Positions 45,601 through 55,335 of a DNA stretch of 64,000 nt are shown here, one piece after another (the first letter of the stretch is position 1; each line of letters begins with the position of its first letter). Origin of the DNA: Sphingopyxis granuli NBRC 100800 (GTDB lineage Bacteria; Pseudomonadota; Alphaproteobacteria; Sphingomonadales; Sphingomonadaceae); the NCBI RefSeq assembly GCF_001591045.1, contig NZ_BCUA01000005.1, positions 32,853-96,852 on the forward strand. Reading direction: 5' to 3'. The notes beneath the pieces were generated by a model that was not told the DNA's origin, searched no databases, and worked only from the letters and a program-made list of their open reading frames with translations. A program made the position numbers and the translations under genes.

Positions 45601-46293
45601 ATGGAAACCAGTATCATTGCGGCGCCTCCCGAAACCGATCTTTCCCGCCGATTCCGGACTTTCGTCGGCGCCCCCGATTTTCCCTGCGTCGGCGCCAAAT
45701 CCGCGCTGGCGAACGACATGCTGCGGATCGTCGAGGCGCACGACCTCACCAGCGGCTGGAACGACCTTCAGATTCACCGCGAACTGCTCGAATGGGCGCG
45801 CGCCTACAAGGACGACCCGGCGGGTTTCCGCAGCCTCGCAGTGATCTTCCACGGCCCCGACGATCTCGACGAGCCGGCGTTCGAGACGATGCTGTGGGAA
45901 CGCATCCAGTCGCTCGCCGACAAGGATGCCTGGAAAGGCCTGCCTTACGACCCGCGCGTCCATGCCGACCCGGACCATCCGCATTTCTCGCTGAGCTTCG
46001 GCGGCGAGGCCTTTTTCGTCATCGGCCTCCATCCGCGCGCTTCGCGCCCCGCGCGCCGCTTTCGCCGGCCGGTACTCGTCTTCAACCTCCACGACCAGTT
46101 CGAACGGCTGCGCGCCGAAGGGCGCTATGAACGGATGCGCGAGCGCATCCTCGCGCGCGACGAGCAGCTTGCGGGCAGCATCAACCCGATGCTCGCCCGC
46201 CACGGCGAGGCGAGCGAAGCGGCGCAATACAGCGGCCGCGCCGTCGAGGAAGACTGGGCCTGCCCGTTCCACGACCCGAGGGCCGGCGCATGA
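45601..46293 (+). CDS. YqcI/YcgG family protein (GntA/DcsA-type heme-dependent N-oxygenase)
   Basis: A 230-residue member of the YqcI/YcgG family, which includes GntA (guanitoxin pathway) and DcsA (arginine N-hydroxylation for D-cycloserine), heme enzymes that hydroxylate guanidino nitrogens. The family start FVGAPDFPCVGAKSAL (about 20-37), the central LAVIFHGPDD and SFGGEAFFVIGLHPRASR, and the end ACPFHDPR are present. ATG 45601 is preferred; an ATG at 45565 would add 12 odd residues, and neither has a strong ribosome-binding site. It overlaps the DUF1989 gene by four bases (ATGA). The exact substrate is unknown. Confidence 0.78.
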   Translation: METSIIAAPPETDLSRRFRTFVGAPDFPCVGAKSALANDMLRIVEAHDLTSGWNDLQIHRELLEWARAYKDDPAGFRSLAVIFHGPDDLDEPAFETMLWERIQSLADKDAWKGLPYDPRVHADPDHPHFSLSFGGEAFFVIGLHPRASRPARRFRRPVLVFNLHDQFERLRAEGRYERMRERILARDEQLAGSINPMLARHGEASEAAQYSGRAVEEDWACPFHDPRAGA

Positions 46294-46886
46294 TAACCGA
46301 AATCCCGCCGCGCAGCGGCACCGCCTTCCGGCTCGCCCGCGGCGACAGCCTTCGGGTCATCGACCCGGAGGGCGGGCAGGTCAGCGACATGCTCGCCTTC
46401 ATGGCCGACGATCCGCGCGAGGCGCTGTCGAACGGCCGGACGTTCGATTATGAGGAGACGATCCGGCTGACCACCGGCCATCGCCTGTGGTCGAACCGGT
46501 CGCGGCCGATGCTGGAGATCGTTGAGGACAGCGTCGGCACGCACGACTTCCTTTTAACGCCGTGCAGCGAGGCGACCTTCCGCCATTTCTATCCGGACAA
46601 GCCGGTGCATCGCGGCTGTTTCGGCAATCTCGCCGAGGCGCTCGCACCCTTTGCCATCGCAGCCGACGCGATTCCGACCGCCTTCAATATCTTCATGAAC
46701 GTGCCGGTCGCCCCCGACGGCAAGATCCGGGTCGAGCCCCCGACGACCCGGCCGGGCGACTTCATCCGCCTGCGGGCGCTCGCGGACCTGATCGTCGGGC
46801 TCACCGCCTGCTCGGCCTACGACAGTTGCGGCGGCAGCTTCAAACCGATCCACTATGCGATCGAGCCCGGCAGCGGCGATGGCTGA
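46290..46886 (+). CDS. DUF1989 family protein (urea carboxylase-associated / carboxyguanidine deiminase type)
   Basis: A 198-residue DUF1989 protein. Relatives CgdA/CgdB form the carboxyguanidine deiminase of guanidine breakdown; others are of unknown activity. The N-terminal IPPRSGTAFRLARGDSLRVI, the TPCSEATFRHFY block with a following HRGC, FNIFMNVPVAPDG and a C-terminal SAYDSCGGS are visible; the last replaces the common SACP motif. Cys and His of these blocks could bind metal. Translationally coupled to the N-oxygenase gene, it suggests a two-step attack on a guanidino group. No urea carboxylase or allophanate hydrolase gene is nearby. Confidence 0.83.
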   Translation: MITEIPPRSGTAFRLARGDSLRVIDPEGGQVSDMLAFMADDPREALSNGRTFDYEETIRLTTGHRLWSNRSRPMLEIVEDSVGTHDFLLTPCSEATFRHFYPDKPVHRGCFGNLAEALAPFAIAADAIPTAFNIFMNVPVAPDGKIRVEPPTTRPGDFIRLRALADLIVGLTACSAYDSCGGSFKPIHYAIEPGSGDG

Positions 46887-46928
46887 ATAGGACGCGGATC
46901 ATGGTCTGCCCTCGAATGAAAGACGGCG

Positions 46929-47030
46929 CAAAAAGGAGAAGTCCGGCCATGGATGCTGAAACGAGTTCAGCATGACGAAGGATGTGCAGCACGCCGAATC
47001 CCGAATCCCCACAGGCCGTAATCCGCATCC
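46929..47030. repeat. About 100-base repeat with ATGCTGAAACGAGTTCAGCAT core, copy 1
   Basis: Positions 46942-46984 recur as exact reverse complement at 63944-63986. Similarity continues on both sides (a CAAAAAGG run on the left, CGCCGAA-CCCGAATCCCCACAG on the right), so the unit is about 100 bases. The core is an imperfect palindrome. Confidence 0.88.
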
Positions 47031-47077
47031 GTCTTCCTGAGATAGTTTGGCAGTACCCTTTTTCCGGAAAGGAACCG

Positions 47078-47148
47078 CTCCCCGGCGAACGCCGGGGTCC
47101 ACACTGGGTAGCGCTACGCCATCTGGACCCCGGCATTCGCCGGGGAAC
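47078..47148. repeat. REP-like inverted repeat, CTCCCCGGCGAACGCCGGGG family, copy 2
   Basis: The arms at 47078-47101 and 47124-47148 pair almost perfectly. Loop end (TACGCCATC) and left flank (CCGGAAAGGAACCG) match the copy at 8272-8343. Confidence 0.85.
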
Positions 47149-47232
47149 ATGCATTTCCCTGCCATCCACCCCTGCTCGTCCACGCCACAAGGGGCTGGCC
47201 ATTCGCCCGGCAAGGCGGCACAAGCCTTCGCC

Positions 47233-48405
47233 ATGACCCAGCCGCGCACCGCCGACGCCATCGAACCGTTCCACGCCATCGAGTTGAGCCAACTCGCGCA
47301 GAAGATGCGCGCCGCCGGCGCCCCCGTAATCCACATGGAATTCGGCCAGCCGTCGGAGGGCGCGCCGGCAGGCGCGGTCGCCGCCGCGCAGCAGGTGCTG
47401 AGCAGCGGCGACATGCTCGGCTATTGGGAAAGCGCGGCGCTGCGCGAGCGCATTTCGCGCCATTATCGCGCCGCCTATGGCGTCGATGTCGCGCCGCGGC
47501 GCATCGTCCTGACCTGCGGCGCGTCGCCCGCGCTGGTCCTCGCGCTGCTCACCGGCTTTCGCGCGGGGAGCCGGGTGATGACCGCGCGGCCCGGCTATGT
47601 CGCCTATCGCAATTCGCTGCGCGCGCTGGAGATGACGCCGATCGAGATCGCCTGCGGCGCCAACGACCGCTTCCAGATCGCGGCGCGCCACATCCGCGAG
47701 GCGGCGCCCGCGCCCGACGGGCTGATCGTCGCCAGCCCCGCCAATCCGACGGGCACGATCATCCCGCCGCACGAACTGGCGGAGATCGCGGCGGCGTGCC
47801 GCGAGCGCGGCGTCCGCATCATCTCCGACGAAATCTATCATCGCCTGAGCTACGGGATCGAGACCCAGTCGATCCTGAACCATGACGACGACGCCTTCGT
47901 CATCAACAGCTTCTCCAAATATTATGGCATGCCGGGGTGGCGGCTCGGCTGGGTGATCTGTCCCGAGGCACTGGTCGACGCCGCGCGGGCGCGCGCCGGC
48001 AACCTCTTCCTGTCGCCCCCTGCGCTCAGCCAGCACGCCGCGCTCGCGGCGTTCGACTGCGAGCCCGAACTCGACGCGCGCGTCGACGTCTATCGCCGCA
48101 ATCGCGAGCGGCTGCTCGCCACCCTCGCCGATCTCGGCATCACCGACATCGCGCCGTCGGACGGCGCCTTCTATGTCTATGCATCGATCGCGCATCTGAC
48201 CGACGACAGCATGGCCTTCTGCAAGCGGCTGCTCGCCGACACCGCGCTCGCCACCGCGCCGGGAATCGATTTCGACCCCGTGAACGGCCATCGCTTCATC
48301 CGCTTCAGCTACGCGCTGAGCGCCGAACTGGTCGAAGAGGCGTGCCGCCGGTTGACCGACTGGTTCCGCAGCGGCGCCGGAGGGGACGTGCGCGGCCCGG
48401 CCTGA
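47233..48405 (+). CDS. Class I/II aminotransferase
   Basis: A 390-residue fold-type I PLP enzyme. The lysine is in INSFSKYYGMPGWRLGWV, the PLP Asp/Tyr in RIISDEIYHRLSY, and the ASPANPTGTI block binds the cofactor and substrate carboxylate. The family includes aspartate, aromatic and alanine-type aminotransferases; the substrate is not set by sequence. The ATG at 47233 starts the conserved part; the frame upstream translates a repeat. It stands between the guanidino cassette and the hut locus and could serve either. Confidence 0.88.
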   Translation: MTQPRTADAIEPFHAIELSQLAQKMRAAGAPVIHMEFGQPSEGAPAGAVAAAQQVLSSGDMLGYWESAALRERISRHYRAAYGVDVAPRRIVLTCGASPALVLALLTGFRAGSRVMTARPGYVAYRNSLRALEMTPIEIACGANDRFQIAARHIREAAPAPDGLIVASPANPTGTIIPPHELAEIAAACRERGVRIISDEIYHRLSYGIETQSILNHDDDAFVINSFSKYYGMPGWRLGWVICPEALVDAARARAGNLFLSPPALSQHAALAAFDCEPELDARVDVYRRNRERLLATLADLGITDIAPSDGAFYVYASIAHLTDDSMAFCKRLLADTALATAPGIDFDPVNGHRFIRFSYALSAELVEEACRRLTDWFRSGAGGDVRGPA

Positions 48406-48494
48406 AGCGCGTTAGCCATGGTGATGCAGTTGGACCGCGTCACTGCGACCCCGGACATGATCCGGGGGAAGTAATCCAGGGCGGTTTACGCCTG

Positions 48495-48527
48495 CTCTGG
48501 ATTGCCGCGCGGCTTCGCCGCTCGCAA
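48495..48527. repeat. Repeat of the GCGAGCGGCGAAGCC family, copy 2
   Basis: These 33 bases are the exact reverse complement of 9968-10000. Confidence 0.85.
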
Positions 48528-48565
48528 GGACGGCATGGATTAGTGCATCGTGCCTTAAATATGCA

Positions 48566-48654
48566 CCGTTTGCCCTGAGCTTGTCGAAGGGCCGTTCTTT
48601 CTGTCAGGCGCCGCAAGAAGAAGGACGGTGCTTCGACAAGCTCAGCACGAACGG
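48566..48654. repeat. Inverted repeat, GCTGAGCTTGTCGAAGC family, copy 2
   Basis: Reverse-complement copy of the element at 23966-24053, with arms CCGTTTGCCCTGAGCTTGTC and CTTCGACAAGCTCAGCACG and a related loop. It may terminate hutU and the aminotransferase gene. Confidence 0.87.
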
Positions 48655-48731
48655 CAGAAAGGGTGGTGCAGATTTCACGCGCGTCGCTCTAACCAAAGCC
48701 AGCAGAGATCGGCAGATGCGCAAGCGTCGCC

Positions 48732-50396
48732 TCAGGCCAGCGACGGCAGGTCGAGGCCCTTTTCGCGCGCGCAGTCGATCGCGATTTCGTATCCCGCATC
48801 GGCATGGCGCATCACGCCGGTCGCGGGATCGTTCCACAGCACGCGTTCGAGCCGCCGCGCCGCCGCCTCGCTGCCGTCGGCGACGATCACCATGCCCGCG
48901 TGCTGCGAATAGCCCATGCCGACGCCGCCGCCATGGTGCAGCGACACCCAGGTCGCCCCGCTCGCGGTGTTGAGCAGCGCGTTGAGCAGCGGCCAGTCGG
49001 ACACCGCGTCGGTGCCGTCCTTCATCGCCTCGGTCTCGCGATTGGGACTCGCCACCGACCCCGAATCGAGGTGATCGCGGCCGATCACCACCGGCGCCTT
49101 GAGTTCGCCCCTCGCGACCATCTCGTTGAACGCGAGGCCGAACCGGTGGCGGTCGCCGAGCCCGACCCAGCAGATGCGCGCCGGCAGCCCCTGAAACCGG
49201 ATCCGCTCGCGCGCCATGTCGAGCCAGGTGTGAAGATGCGTGTCGTCCGGCAGCAGTTCCTTCACCCTGGCGTCGGTGCGATAGATGTCCTCGGGATCGC
49301 CCGACAGCGCCGCCCAGCGGAACGGGCCGACGCCGCGGCAGAAGAGCGGGCGGATATAGGCAGGGACGAAGCCCGGGAAATCGAAGGCGTCGTCGACGCC
49401 CTCGTCCTTCGCCATCTGCCGGATATTGTTGCCATAGTCGGTGGTCGGCACCCCCGCGGCGTGGAAATCGAGCATCGCGCGGACGTGCGTCGCCATCGAC
49501 GCCTTGGCCGCCCGCGCCACCGCCTGCGGGTCGCTCTCGCGCTTCTCGACCCACTCGGCGACGCTCCAGCCGGCGGGGCAATAGCCGTTCACCGGATCGT
49601 GCGCCGAGGTCTGGTCGGTGAGCAGGTCGGGGCGCACCCCGCGCGCGAACAGGTCGGGCAGGACTTCGGCGGCATTGCCGAGCAGGCCGACCGAGACCGG
49701 CTTCCGTTCGGCGCAGCTTGCTTCGATGATCGCCAGCGCCTCTTCGATCGTGTCGGCGCGGTGGTCGAGATAGCCGGTGCGCAACCGCATCTCGATCCGG
49801 CTCGGCTGGCATTCGATCGCGAGGCACGAGGCGCCCGCCATCACCGCAGCGAGCGGCTGCGCGCCGCCCATACCGCCGAGCCCGGCGGTGAGCAGCCAGC
49901 GGCCCGACAGGTCGCCGCCATAGTGCTGGCGCCCCATCTCGACGAACGTCTCGTAGGTGCCCTGCACGATGCCCTGGCTGCCGATGTAGATCCACGACCC
50001 GGCGGTCATCTGTCCGTACATGGCGAGCCCGCGCCGGTCGAGTTCGTTGAAATGCTCCCACGTCGCCCAGTGCGGGACGAGGTTGCTGTTCGCGATCAGC
50101 ACGCGCGGCGCGTCGGCGTGGGTGCGGAAGATGCCGACCGGCTTGCCCGACTGGACGAGCAAGGTCTGGTCGTCCTCGAGCCGGCGCAGCGCCGCAAGGA
50201 TGCGGTCATAGCTTTCCCAGTCGCGCGCCGCGCGGCCGATGCCGCCATAGACGACCAGCTCCTCGGGCCGCTCGGCGACGTCGGGGTGCAGATTGTTCAT
50301 CAGCATCCGCAGCGGCGCTTCGGTCAGCCAGCTTTTCGCGGACAGGTCGGTGCCGGTGGCGGGGCGGATGATGCGGCTGTTGTCGAGGCGGGTCAT
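48732..50396 (-). CDS. hutU: Urocanate hydratase
   Basis: A 554-residue NAD-dependent urocanase, second step of histidine breakdown (urocanate to imidazolone propionate). Landmarks are [20 protein letters not shown], the NAD loop [28 protein letters not shown] and [15 protein letters not shown] near the C-terminus. The ATG at 50396 lies six bases after AAAGG; the ATG six bases further out overlaps that site. It overlaps the hutG stop by four bases. It is the last gene of hutI-hutH-hutG-hutU. Confidence 0.97.
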   Translation of the reverse strand: MTRLDNSRIIRPATGTDLSAKSWLTEAPLRMLMNNLHPDVAERPEELVVYGGIGRAARDWESYDRILAALRRLEDDQTLLVQSGKPVGIFRTHADAPRVLIANSNLVPHWATWEHFNELDRRGLAMYGQMTAGSWIYIGSQGIVQGTYETFVEMGRQHYGGDLSGRWLLTAGLGGMGGAQPLAAVMAGASCLAIECQPSRIEMRLRTGYLDHRADTIEEALAIIEASCAERKPVSVGLLGNAAEVLPDLFARGVRPDLLTDQTSAHDPVNGYCPAGWSVAEWVEKRESDPQAVARAAKASMATHVRAMLDFHAAGVPTTDYGNNIRQMAKDEGVDDAFDFPGFVPAYIRPLFCRGVGPFRWAALSGDPEDIYRTDARVKELLPDDTHLHTWLDMARERIRFQGLPARICWVGLGDRHRFGLAFNEMVARGELKAPVVIGRDHLDSGSVASPNRETEAMKDGTDAVSDWPLLNALLNTASGATWVSLHHGGGVGMGYSQHAGMVIVADGSEAAARRLERVLWNDPATGVMRHADAGYEIAIDCAREKGLDLPSLA

Positions 50397-51205
50397 GGGC
50401 ATCCTTTCGCGAAATCGAGCACGGCGGCGACCGCCTGCCGCAGCGTCGGCAGGATCGCGGGATCGGCGTCGAGCGGGCTGGGCCAATTGCTCTCGTCGGG
50501 CGAGGCGGGCTCGGTCATGTAGCCGCGGCAGGCGAGTTCCATCTGGATCGCATGCACGCCCGCTTCGGGGCGGCCGTAATGCCGCGTCGTCCAGCCACCC
50601 TTGAAGCGGCCGTCGCGGACATGGCCGAAGCCGCTCGCCGCGCACACCGCCTCGACCGCGTCGGCGAGCGCGGGCGCGCAGCTTCGCCCGCTGTTGGTGC
50701 CGATGTTGAACTGCGGCAGCTCGCCACCGAACAGCCGCGGCACATGGCTGCGGATCGAATGGCAGTCATAGACGACGACCGCCGGATGGACGGCGCGCAG
50801 CCGCGCGATCTCCGCCTCGATCGCCGCGTGATAGGGCGCGAACCATGTCGCCTTGCGCCGCTCGATCTCGTCCGCGCCGGGCGGATCGCCACGATAGAGC
50901 GGCTCGCCGTCGAAACTCGTCGTCGGGCACAGCTCGGTCGTCGCCTGCCCCGGATAGAGCGAGGCGCCGCTCGGGTCGCGGTTCATGTCGATGACGCTGC
51001 GCGAGATATCGGTCGCGATCGTCGTCGCGCCGAGTTCCGCGCCGAAACCGTAGAGCGCCTCGATCCACCAGTCGGCGTCCTTGCGCGCGAGCCACGGCGA
51101 CACGAACCGCGCCGCCAGCGCTTCGGGGATCGCCGTGCCGCCGTGCGGAAAGCACAGGATCAGTGGCGCCTCCCCGCGCGCGATGCGAAGCCAGTCGCCG
51201 CTCAT
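50393..51205 (-). CDS. hutG: N-formylglutamate deformylase
   Basis: A 270-residue FGase-family zinc hydrolase that releases formate from N-formylglutamate, the last step of the route. Motifs are [42 protein letters not shown] and [11 protein letters not shown], with the metal His/Asp among them. The presence of this enzyme with HutF defines the five-step pathway. It overlaps hutH and hutU by four bases on either side (ATGA). Confidence 0.94.
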   Translation of the reverse strand: MSGDWLRIARGEAPLILCFPHGGTAIPEALAARFVSPWLARKDADWWIEALYGFGAELGATTIATDISRSVIDMNRDPSGASLYPGQATTELCPTTSFDGEPLYRGDPPGADEIERRKATWFAPYHAAIEAEIARLRAVHPAVVVYDCHSIRSHVPRLFGGELPQFNIGTNSGRSCAPALADAVEAVCAASGFGHVRDGRFKGGWTTRHYGRPEAGVHAIQMELACRGYMTEPASPDESNWPSPLDADPAILPTLRQAVAAVLDFAKGCP

Positions 51206-52731
51206 CGCATCACGCCCGGCAGGGCGACACCCGCCGCCTCCGCCAGCGCATCGCCCCTGACCAGCGCCGTCGCGGCCGCCATGTCGCTGGCGAAATAGCG
51301 ATCCTCGCCGAGCCCCGGCACGTCGCGGCGCAGCCGCGCGCGCACCCGTTCGAGCGCCTCCGACGCGCGCAGCCCGACATGAAAGTCGCAGCCCTGCGCC
51401 GCGGCGAGCAGTTCGATGCCGATGACATTCTGCGCATTCGCCGCCATCGCGAGCAGCCGCCGCGCACCGTGCGCCGCCATCGACACATGATCCTCCTGGT
51501 TCGCCGAGGTCGGGATCGAATCGACGCTCGCCGGATAGGCGCGCTGCTTGTTCTCCGAAACGAGCGCCGCCGCCGTGACCTGCGGGATCATGAAGCCCGA
51601 GTTGAGCCCCGGATGCGCGGTCAGGAAGGCGGGAAGCCCCGACAGCGCCGGATCGACGAGCATCGCGACGCGGCGTTCGGCGATCGAGCCGATCTCGCAG
51701 ATCGCGAGCGCGATCATGTCGGCGGCGAAGGCGACGGGCTCGGCGTGGAAATTGCCGCCCGACAGCGCCTCGTCGGTGTCGGGGAAGATCAGCGGATTGT
51801 CGGAGACGCCGTTCGCCTCGTCCTCCAGCGTCGCCGCCGCCTGCCGCAGCACGTCGAGCGCGGCGCCCATCACCTGCGGCTGGCAACGCAGGCAATAGGG
51901 GTCCTGCACGCGCGGATCGTCGTCGCGGTGCGAGGCGCGGATCGCCGAATCGGTCATCAGCGCGCGCAGCGCCGCCGCGACCTCGACCTGCCCCCGATGC
52001 CGGCGCAGGGCGTGGATGCGCGGGTCGAAAGGCGCATCGGTGCCCTTCGCCGCTTCGGTCGACAGCGCGCCGGTGAGCAGCGCGGCACGGAACAGCCGGT
52101 CGGTCTCGAACAGCCCGGCGAGCGCATAGGCGCACGAGAATTGCGTTCCGTTGAGCAGCGCCAGCCCTTCCTTCGGCCCCGGTGTCAGGATCGGCAGGTC
52201 GGCGGCGCGCAGCGCGTCGGCGGCGGGCATCCGCCGGCCTTGCCAGTCGATCTCGCCCACCCCCATCATCGCCGCCGCCATGTGCGCCAGCGGCGCGAGG
52301 TCACCGCTCGCGCCGACCGACCCCTGGCACGGCACCACGGGCAGGCAGTCGCGCGCGAGCATCGCATCGAGCATCTGCACCGTCTCGCGCCGCACGCCCG
52401 AGGCGCCCTGCGCAAGGCTGGCGAGCTTGAGCGCCAGCATCAGCCGCACGACGGCTGCGGGCGCGGGGTCGCCCACCCCGGCCGAATGGCTGAGAATGAT
52501 GTTGCGCTGAAGCGCGTTCAGTTCGTCATCGGCGATGCGCACGCTCGCCAGCTTTCCGAAGCCGGTGTTGATGCCATAGACCGGCCGCTGGCGCGCGAGG
52601 ATGCGCGCGACCGCCGCCGCCCCCGCGTCGACGCGCGCCATGCACGACGGGTCGAGCGGCGGCGCGTCGCCGCGATAGATGGCGTGCCACTGCGAAAGCG
52701 TCACCGCGCCCGGCGTCAGCATTGTCGTCAT
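51202..52731 (-). CDS. hutH: Histidine ammonia-lyase
   Basis: A 509-residue lyase that deaminates histidine to urocanate. The self-made MIO prosthetic group arises from Ala141-Ser142-Gly143 in [41 protein letters not shown] and the catalytic-loop region [12 protein letters not shown] are in place. The ATG at 52731 follows GGGGAACGGG; a second ATG at 52722 is less well placed. It overlaps hutI by four bases. Confidence 0.97.
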   Translation of the reverse strand: MTTMLTPGAVTLSQWHAIYRGDAPPLDPSCMARVDAGAAAVARILARQRPVYGINTGFGKLASVRIADDELNALQRNIILSHSAGVGDPAPAAVVRLMLALKLASLAQGASGVRRETVQMLDAMLARDCLPVVPCQGSVGASGDLAPLAHMAAAMMGVGEIDWQGRRMPAADALRAADLPILTPGPKEGLALLNGTQFSCAYALAGLFETDRLFRAALLTGALSTEAAKGTDAPFDPRIHALRRHRGQVEVAAALRALMTDSAIRASHRDDDPRVQDPYCLRCQPQVMGAALDVLRQAAATLEDEANGVSDNPLIFPDTDEALSGGNFHAEPVAFAADMIALAICEIGSIAERRVAMLVDPALSGLPAFLTAHPGLNSGFMIPQVTAAALVSENKQRAYPASVDSIPTSANQEDHVSMAAHGARRLLAMAANAQNVIGIELLAAAQGCDFHVGLRASEALERVRARLRRDVPGLGEDRYFASDMAAATALVRGDALAEAAGVALPGVMR

Positions 52732-53936
52732 CGCCCGTTCCCCTGAAATATATTCCCATGAAAGACGCGGGCGTGCAGCGGGCTCATCCCCATGTAATAA
52801 GGCACCTCGGCCAGCGTCTCGACCGACCAGATCGCGAGGTCGCAGTTCTTGCCGACTTCCAGCGTCCCCACCCGCCCGCTCAGCCCCAGCGCGCGCGCCG
52901 CGTGGCGCGTGACGCCGAGCCAGCATTGCTCGACCGTCAGTCCGAACAAAGTCGCCGCCATGTTCATCGCCAGGCGTAGCGAGGTGAGTGGCGACGTGCC
53001 CGGATTGCAGTCGGTCGCGACCGCCAGCGGCACTCCCGCGGCCACGAGCGCCGCGACCGGCGGCTTCGTTTCGTCGCGCAGGAAATAATAGGCGCCGGGC
53101 AGCAGCACCGCGACGCTGCCCGCCGCCGCCATCGCGGCGATCCCGTCGGCGCCCAGATGTTCGAGATGGTCGGCCGACAGCGCCCCGTATCGCGCCGCGA
53201 GCGCCGCGCCATGCTGGTCCGAAAGCTGTTCCGCGTGAATCTTGACCGGCAGCCCGGCCGCCTTCGCCGCGACCAGCACGCGCTCGGTCTGCGCGGGGGT
53301 GAAACCGACCGTGTCGCAATAGACGTCGACCGCGTCGGCAAGCCCCGCCACCGCCGGGATCATCGCGTCGCAGACGAGCGCGACATAGTCGTCGGCGCGC
53401 CCCTTATATTCCGGCGGAACGCTGTGCGCGCCGAGGAAGGTCGCCGCGACGCGCACCGGCCGCGCCGCCGCCAGCGCCTTCGCCGCACGCAGCATCCGCA
53501 GTTCGTCGTCGAGCGACAGGCCATAGCCCGACTTGACCTCGACCGTCGTCACCCCGTCGGCGAGCATCGCGTCGAGCCGCGGCAGCGACGCCGCGACCAG
53601 ATCGGCCTCGCTCGCCGCACGCACCGCCTGCACGGTCGAGACGATGCCGCCGCCCGCCGCCGCAATCTCCTCGTAACGCGCGCCCGCCAGCCGCATCCGC
53701 CATTCGGCGGCGCGCGTCCCGGCGTGGACAAGGTGGGTGTGGCAATCGATCAGGCCGGGGGTGATCCAGCGCCCCTCGCAGTCGATCGTCTCGCACGCGC
53801 CTGTCGGCGCGTCCGCCTGCGGCCCGACGAAGCCTATCCGCCCGCCCTCGGCCGCGACGGCGCCGCGCTCGATGATGCCGAGACCATCGTCACCCATCGT
53901 CGCGACCCGCGCATTGATCCACAGTCGATCGGCCAT
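52728..53936 (-). CDS. hutI: Imidazolonepropionase
   Basis: A 402-residue amidohydrolase that opens the imidazolone ring to N-formiminoglutamate. Metal ligands include His66 and His68 in [11 protein letters not shown], with [42 protein letters not shown] and [10 protein letters not shown]. It is the first gene of the minus-strand arm; the shared operator lies just upstream, and hutF diverges 52 bases away. Confidence 0.96.
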   Translation of the reverse strand: MADRLWINARVATMGDDGLGIIERGAVAAEGGRIGFVGPQADAPTGACETIDCEGRWITPGLIDCHTHLVHAGTRAAEWRMRLAGARYEEIAAAGGGIVSTVQAVRAASEADLVAASLPRLDAMLADGVTTVEVKSGYGLSLDDELRMLRAAKALAAARPVRVAATFLGAHSVPPEYKGRADDYVALVCDAMIPAVAGLADAVDVYCDTVGFTPAQTERVLVAAKAAGLPVKIHAEQLSDQHGAALAARYGALSADHLEHLGADGIAAMAAAGSVAVLLPGAYYFLRDETKPPVAALVAAGVPLAVATDCNPGTSPLTSLRLAMNMAATLFGLTVEQCWLGVTRHAARALGLSGRVGTLEVGKNCDLAIWSVETLAEVPYYMGMSPLHARVFHGNIFQGNGR

Positions 53937-53957
53937 TGCCCTCCGCCTGATCCGTTA

Positions 53958-53973
53958 TTATGTCTAGTCATAA
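53958..53973. promoter_or_regulatory. Probable HutC operator between hutI and hutF
   Basis: TTATGTCTAGTCATAA is a dyad (TTATG/CATAA arms around TCTAGT) lying 22 bases before hutI and 16 before hutF. GntR/HutC repressors bind dyads of the TGT-TA-ACA type, and the hutC gene is 1.4 kb away, so control of both arms is likely. Confidence 0.65.
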
Positions 53974-53988
53974 CAAGGGAGGATCGGA

Positions 53989-55335
53989 ATGCAACAGCTT
54001 TGGTTCCGGCAGGCGCTGCTGCCCGACGGATGGCAGAACGCCGTCCTGATCACCCACGACGCGGGCCGGATCACCCGGGTCGAGCCCGATAGCGCGGCGG
54101 GGTCGGCCGAGGTCCACGCCGTCGCCCTGCCCGGCCTGTGCAACGTCCACAGCCACGCCTTTCAGCGCGGCATGGCGGGCCTGTCCGAGCGCGGCGCCGG
54201 GCGCGACGACGATTTCTGGAGCTGGCGCGAGGTCATGTACCGCTTCCTGGCGCGGATGACCCCCGACGACGTCGCCGCCGTCGCCGCGCAGGCCTATGCC
54301 GAGATGCTGGAGTCGGGCTTCACCCGCGTCGGCGAATTCCACTACCTCCACCACGATCCCGACGGGCGGCCCTATGCCGATGCCGCCGCGATGGCGGGCG
54401 CGATCGTCGCGGCGTGCGACGCGACCGGCATCGGCCTGACGCTGCTGCCCGTCTTCTACGCGCACGGCAATTTCGGCGGCGCTGCGCCCAGTCCGGGGCA
54501 GAAGCGTTTCCTGTCGTCGCGCGACGGCTTCGCGCGGCTGGTCGAGGCGAGCCGCGCCCTGCTTCCCGCCGACGCGACGCTGGGGATCGCGCCGCACTCG
54601 CTGCGCGCGGTGACGCCCGCCGAACTGGCCGAGGTGACCGCGCTCGCCACCGACGGTCCGATTCATATCCACGCCGCCGAACAACAGCGCGAGGTCGACG
54701 ACTGCCTCGCATGGAGCGGCAGGCGCCCCGTCGAATGGCTGCTCGATGAAGCGGGGGTCGACGCGCGCTGGTGCCTGATCCACGCCACTCACCTGACCGA
54801 CGCCGAATGCGACGCGCTCGCGGCGCGCGGTGCCGTCGCGGGCTTGTGTCCGGTGACCGAAGCCAACCTCGGCGACGGCATCTTTCCCGCGACGCGCTAT
54901 TTGCGGGCGGGCGGGCGCTTCGGGGTCGGCACCGATTCGAACATCGCGATCGACCTCGCCTCCGAATTGCGCGCGCTCGAATATTCGCAGCGGCTGCGCG
55001 ACCGGCGGCGCGTGCTGCTCGCCGGAAACGGCCAGGATTCGGTCGGACGCACGCTGTTCGACGCGGCGCTCGCGGGCGGCGCGCAGGCGCTCGGCGTCAC
55101 GGGGGGCTTGTCGGCCGGCGCGCCCGCGGACATGGTCAACCTCGACATGACGCACCCGACGCTCGCCGGCGCCGATCCGGCCACCCTGCTCGACCGCTGG
55201 ATCTTCGCGGGCCGCACCGGTCCGATCGACCGCGTGTGGCGCGGGGGCCGGCTGTGCGTCGAGGGCGGCCGCCACGTCGCCGCCCCGGCGATCGCGGCGC
55301 GCTATACCGCGACGCTGGAACGCCTGCTCGCATGA
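53989..55335 (+). CDS. hutF: Formimidoylglutamate deiminase
   Basis: A 448-residue amidohydrolase that converts N-formimino-L-glutamate to N-formyl-L-glutamate and ammonia. The zinc site includes His54 and His56 in CNVHSHAFQRGM, HIHAAEQQREVDD and the late ligand in GTDSNIAIDL. GEFHYLHHDPDG is typical of HutF. AGGGAGG precedes the ATG. Divergent from hutI; its stop overlaps the hutC start by four bases. Confidence 0.96.
   Translation: MQQLWFRQALLPDGWQNAVLITHDAGRITRVEPDSAAGSAEVHAVALPGLCNVHSHAFQRGMAGLSERGAGRDDDFWSWREVMYRFLARMTPDDVAAVAAQAYAEMLESGFTRVGEFHYLHHDPDGRPYADAAAMAGAIVAACDATGIGLTLLPVFYAHGNFGGAAPSPGQKRFLSSRDGFARLVEASRALLPADATLGIAPHSLRAVTPAELAEVTALATDGPIHIHAAEQQREVDDCLAWSGRRPVEWLLDEAGVDARWCLIHATHLTDAECDALAARGAVAGLCPVTEANLGDGIFPATRYLRAGGRFGVGTDSNIAIDLASELRALEYSQRLRDRRRVLLAGNGQDSVGRTLFDAALAGGAQALGVTGGLSAGAPADMVNLDMTHPTLAGADPATLLDRWIFAGRTGPIDRVWRGGRLCVEGGRHVAAPAIAARYTATLERLLA

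Larger units (their letters stand above)
46887..47232. other. Intergenic region filled by two repeats
   Basis: The 346 bases between the DUF1989 and aminotransferase genes consist mainly of a roughly 100-base repeat (46929-47030, second copy at the right window end) and a REP-like inverted repeat (47078-47148). No gene or clear promoter is recognised. Confidence 0.75.
48406..48731. other. Intergenic region with two repeats
   Basis: These 326 bases separate the convergent aminotransferase and hutU genes. They hold the repeat at 48495-48527 and the inverted repeat at 48566-48654, plus a short ACCCCGGACATGATCCGGGG palindrome near 48450. No gene is seen. Confidence 0.75.

Noticed and set aside
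42683..45844. Plus-strand frame of over 1,000 codons across the nitrilase and MocR genes
   Set aside because: Shadow frame of two clear minus-strand genes; no family resemblance.
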